8,115 nucleotides of DNA from contig JACRIF010000009.1 of NCBI GenBank assembly GCA_016220125.1, forward strand, positions 1 through 8,115. Reading direction: 5' to 3'. The position numbers were made by a program, and so were the translations under genes. The notes under the pieces are model-generated. The model worked only from the letters and a program-made list of their open reading frames with translations, did not search any database and was not told the origin of the DNA. Below, piece by piece: positions 5,560 to 8,115 of the stretch. Each line of letters opens with the position of its first letter. Position 1 is the first letter of the stretch. Source of the DNA: Candidatus Peregrinibacteria bacterium. Lineage in GTDB: Bacteria > Patescibacteriota > Gracilibacteria > UM-FILTER-43-11.

Positions 5560-6993
5560 ATGTTTCTCACCAAAATCAAAACCCCTTTTAGCTTTATCAT
5601 CTTCGGTGCGTCCGGGGATCTGGCGAGGTTGAAACTGTTTCCGGCGTTGTACGAGCTTGCGTTCCAGCGGCGTTTTCCCGAGGAATACGTAGTGTTGGGT
5701 TTTGGGCGCACTCCCATGAGCGACCAGGAATTCCGAAAGCGGGTGTCGGAGGGCGTTCATGGCAAGTTCGGAAAAAAAACCGATGCCAAGGCGCTCAATT
5801 CGTTGTTGGGGCATTGTTTTTTCTTCCACGGCCAATACGATGAGCAAGGGGATTACGAGAAAATGGCCAGACGGCTGGCGGATTTGCATAACGGTAAAAA
5901 AGCGGAGTGCGCCGCCTATTTCGGCGTCCCTCCCCCAGTCTTCAAGCCGATCATCGAGCGACTGGCCGGCGTGCGCTTCGCCTTGGGCGAGAAATTGAAG
6001 ATCATTCTGGAAAAACCGTTTGGTGAAAATGAGGCTTCCGCCGTCGACCTGTTTCATTTCACCTCCCGTTTTTTCAAATCGGAGGATGTGTTTTTGCTCG
6101 ACCATTATCTCGGAAAATCCTCAGTGCAAAGCATTTTGCCCCTGCGCTACAACAATGCGATCCTGAACATGCTCCTCAAGGGAAATGTCATTTCCAACAT
6201 CCAGATCAATGCGCTTGAGGATGTGGGGATTGGGAAACGGATCGGTTATTTCGAATCGGTCGGCATCATCAAGGATATGATCCAATCGCATCTCATGCAG
6301 ATCCTGGCGCTATTTGCGATGTCGCTTCCGGTCAAGCCCGACACCGCCAGCGTGCGTCGCGAAAAAGTGAACCTGTTTTCCGCATTGCGGTATGGCGACA
6401 AGCCTTGTGGCATTGTGTTGGGCCAGTATAAAAGCTACAAAAGGGAGGAGGGGGTGGCCAAGGGCTCAAAAACCACCACCTTCGCGGCGGTTCGTTTCAA
6501 CATCGATTTGCTCGATTGGTATCAGGTGCCCGTTTACATCCGAACGGGGAAAAGGCTGAATCGCCACCACACCTATGTGACCGTGGAATTCAAGAAGCCC
6601 GCGTTTCAGCAGACGGACAAAAAGATCGAATCCAACAAGCTGATCATCGAACTGTTCCCCGAGGAAAAAATCCAAATCCGCCTGGTGAACGAGGAAGGGA
6701 AGCTCGTCACGAAAATCCGAGAGGTCATTTCGGCCGAGTCGCTGGCCTGCACGGGCGATGACTGCCTGCCGGAGCATGGCCGGCTCATTCTGGATGCCTT
6801 TTTGGGCAATCCCAGCCACTTCCTGAGCTTCGAGGAAATCATCGCCTGCTGGCGATTTGTCGACAGCCTGATGGCCTGCACCACCAAGCATGGCGTGCCG
6901 GTCGTCAGCTACGCGGATGGAGGCGAAGGTCCTGCGGACCAGCACAGGCTCATCCGTCAGGATGGCTTTGAGTGGCACGACCCCTCGAAATAG
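5560..6993 (+). CDS. zwf: Glucose-6-phosphate 1-dehydrogenase
   Basis: Oxidises glucose 6-phosphate to 6-phosphogluconolactone, the entry step of the oxidative PPP. It has 477 residues from the ATG at 5560, typical for the family. The dinucleotide-binding motif GASGDLA lies at 16-22, EKPFG at 151-155, and the substrate signature DHYLGK at 181-186. H244 in DMIQSH is 62 residues after H182, the spacing of His178 and the catalytic His240 in the Leuconostoc enzyme. VYIRTGKRL is further downstream. Some usually strong positions differ: LLDHYLGK replaces RIDHYLGK, and the region usually reading FEPLWN is LNMLLK, so this is a divergent but apparently active member. An in-frame TTG at 5551 overlaps the repeat and is less likely as a start. 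No SD. The stop codon abuts the next repeat tract. Confidence 0.96.
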   Translation: MFLTKIKTPFSFIIFGASGDLARLKLFPALYELAFQRRFPEEYVVLGFGRTPMSDQEFRKRVSEGVHGKFGKKTDAKALNSLLGHCFFFHGQYDEQGDYEKMARRLADLHNGKKAECAAYFGVPPPVFKPIIERLAGVRFALGEKLKIILEKPFGENEASAVDLFHFTSRFFKSEDVFLLDHYLGKSSVQSILPLRYNNAILNMLLKGNVISNIQINALEDVGIGKRIGYFESVGIIKDMIQSHLMQILALFAMSLPVKPDTASVRREKVNLFSALRYGDKPCGIVLGQYKSYKREEGVAKGSKTTTFAAVRFNIDLLDWYQVPVYIRTGKRLNRHHTYVTVEFKKPAFQQTDKKIESNKLIIELFPEEKIQIRLVNEEGKLVTKIREVISAESLACTGDDCLPEHGRLILDAFLGNPSHFLSFEEIIACWRFVDSLMACTTKHGVPVVSYADGGEGPADQHRLIRQDGFEWHDPSK

Positions 6994-7061
6994 TTAAAAG
7001 TTAAGAGTTGAAAGTGAATCGTTGCAAACTCTTAATTCATAACTCTTAACTCTTAATTTTA
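6992..7061 (+). repeat. Ten-heptamer inverted/direct repeat tract filling the zwf-pgl spacer
   Basis: The whole spacer keeps a 7-nt register from the last two bases of the zwf stop codon to three bases before the pgl ATG. The left half holds units of the type AGTTAAG (reverse orientation). The right half (7027-7061) is AACTCTT, AATT-type, AACTCTT, AACTCTT, AATT-type, the same A-B-A-A-B order as the arrays before tkt and zwf, with T in place of G in the A unit. TTAAGAGTT (7001-7009) can pair perfectly with AACTCTTAA at 7027-7035, 7041-7049 or 7048-7056. Confidence 0.8.
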
Positions 7062-7064
7062 GTT

Positions 7065-7757
7065 ATGTCCCCCACTTTCCACCCATTCGAAAGCGAGAAT
7101 GAATACGCCGAAGCGGCTGCCCGGGCCATCGAGGATTTCGTGTCCGAAAGCCTCACATCCCAGCGCACCGTGACCGTGGCGCTGAGCGGGGGAAAGGGTC
7201 CCATTCCCGTTTACAAAAAATTGGTTGAGAACAATCGCATCCCCTGGAGCCGGGTGATCCTTTTTTTGGCCGATGAGCGCTACGCTCCGCTGAATTCCGA
7301 GGATTCCAATTACCACCTGATCTCCACGTTGATCGCGGACAAGGTGAAGAATTTGCGCAAATTTTATTCCTACAACACCAAGGAGCCGATTGAGACGTTG
7401 GTGCATTGGTACGACCAAACCCTGCGCCTGCAAGGCACTCCTTTGTTCGATCTGGTGATCCTCGGCTTGGGGGCCGACGGGCACACGGCTTCGCTGTTCC
7501 CCGGAAGCGGCGCCCTTCACGAAAAGCGTCGTCTGGTGGCCCAGACTCGCCCCCTCGATTTGAATGGCCTCGATCGCATGAGCCTGACCTTTCCGGCCAT
7601 CCTCGATAGCCGAAAAATAATCTTCCTGATTCGCGGAAAGGAAAAATCCAAAGTCGTGGACCGATGGTTGTCCAAAAATGCCACCGTCGACGAACTACCC
7701 GCAGTCGGGGTGTTGGGGCATTCGGATGTGGAGGTGTTTTACGATAAGTCAAAATGA
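7065..7757 (+). CDS. pgl: 6-phosphogluconolactonase, DevB-type
   Basis: Hydrolyses 6-phosphogluconolactone to 6-phosphogluconate, the step between Zwf and Gnd, so its product completes the oxidative branch encoded here. It is 230 residues, normal for the DevB/NagB-like lactonase family. Motifs are LSGGKGPIP (40-48) for phosphate binding, ADER (69-72), and the family signature GLGADGHTASLFPG (134-147) with the catalytic D138 and H140. The pattern fits lactonase rather than glucosamine-6-phosphate deaminase, and the zwf/gnd context agrees. The ATG at 7065 follows an AT-rich repeat with no SD (TTAATTTTAGTT). It is the last gene of the cluster, and a minus-strand gene converges on it 31 nt beyond the stop. 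Confidence 0.96.
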   Translation: MSPTFHPFESENEYAEAAARAIEDFVSESLTSQRTVTVALSGGKGPIPVYKKLVENNRIPWSRVILFLADERYAPLNSEDSNYHLISTLIADKVKNLRKFYSYNTKEPIETLVHWYDQTLRLQGTPLFDLVILGLGADGHTASLFPGSGALHEKRRLVAQTRPLDLNGLDRMSLTFPAILDSRKIIFLIRGKEKSKVVDRWLSKNATVDELPAVGVLGHSDVEVFYDKSK

Positions 7758-7788
7758 GCCTCTCCATTTCGACCCAATGGATATGGGC

Positions 7789-8088
7789 CTAGGGGATTTT
7801 TAAAGGTGGCAAACTTTGGGCTGGAACAGGTGTGCTCATCATCTGTTTTAGAAATTCTTTTTCGGAAAGGCCACTTTCCTTAATCATCGAATCGATTTCC
7901 TGTTTGCTGAAAATACCCTCTAAGAGCTCACTGTCTGTTAACTTTTTTTCGCATGAGCTTGTTTTGGTTTCCGAAAAGAAATACAGCCACGCTTCGCTGC
8001 AGTATGGATTGAAGCCTATAACTCTCCAGAAAACGATTAAGAGGACGCCGAGGCCGAAGCTGATAAGTTCAAGCTTGAGGGGTAGCAT
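7789..8088 (-). CDS. Small single-pass membrane protein, unknown function (N-terminus may extend beyond window)
   Basis: From the ATG at 8088 it encodes 99 residues. A hydrophobic helix at about 8-26 (LISFGLGVLLIVFWRVIGF) would anchor it in the membrane. A short segment with C30 and C46 follows, then a charged, helix-prone tail (about 50-85, SELLEGIFSKQEIDSMI and SEKEFLKQM) and a proline-rich end. I recognise no family. The frame stays open upstream to the window edge, adding residues that read LKNPYRIRR, so the true start may lie outside; no SD precedes the ATG at 8088. Its sequence is visibly more AT-rich than the pathway genes, so it may have a different history. It converges on pgl with 31 nt between the stops. 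It is supported by a sensible membrane topology, not by homology. Confidence 0.6.
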   Translation of the reverse strand: MLPLKLELISFGLGVLLIVFWRVIGFNPYCSEAWLYFFSETKTSSCEKKLTDSELLEGIFSKQEIDSMIKESGLSEKEFLKQMMSTPVPAQSLPPLKIP

Positions 8089-8115
8089 TCTGCGGATGCG
8101 GTATGGGTTTTTTAA

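Noticed and set aside
7022..7050. Internal promoter before pgl (TTGCAA with a TTAACT-like -10)
   Set aside because: The -10 matches only three of six bases, and the sequence is explained by the heptamer repeats.
7763..7801. Bidirectional intrinsic terminator between pgl and the convergent gene
   Set aside because: TCCATT/AATGGA can form a 6-bp stem with a 7-nt loop, but it is AT-rich and the T-run lies about 15 nt away, so it does not fit a standard terminator.

Overview
The window holds a compact pentose phosphate pathway (PPP) gene cluster on the + strand, flanked by a minus-strand gene on each side. Moderate-to-high GC coding DNA, AT-rich spacers, an AxA-type signal peptide on the left-hand gene and a nearly complete lack of Shine-Dalgarno (SD) sequences point to a bacterium, probably an uncultivated lineage with diderm-like features. 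The sequence alone does not let me name a phylum.

Layout. At 1-282 (minus) is the N-terminal part of an exported protein of unknown function, behind a near-consensus promoter at 401-429. The divergent gap (283-566) leads into tal (567-1208), tkt (1391-3298), a LOG/COG1611-type nucleotide phosphoribohydrolase-like gene (3454-4104), gnd (4114-5526), zwf (5560-6993) and pgl (7065-7757). A small, AT-richer minus-strand gene for a single-pass membrane protein (7789 to about 8088, possibly running off the window) converges on pgl. No rRNA, tRNA, CRISPR array or transposase is visible.

How the genes work together. Zwf, Pgl and Gnd make the complete oxidative branch (glucose-6-phosphate to ribulose-5-phosphate, yielding reductant). 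Tkt and Tal carry out the carbon exchanges of the non-oxidative branch. The two isomerising enzymes, Rpe and Rpi, are not in the window. The LOG-family gene sits 9 nt before gnd. LOG-type enzymes release ribose 5-phosphate from nucleoside monophosphates, so it may feed the same pathway.

The most unusual structure is in the spacers. Three of them (before tkt, zwf and pgl) end in a related 35-nt array of five AT-rich heptamers in the same type order (A-B-A-A-B), placed just before the start codon. The gnd stop codon lies inside one array, and another tract begins at the zwf stop. A fourth spacer (before the LOG gene) holds nine 11-nt repeats in perfect register, 99 bp in all. Two of the tracts also carry an inverted copy on the left. 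None of the six pathway genes has a convincing SD, so the repeats occupy the positions where translation-initiation signals would be expected.
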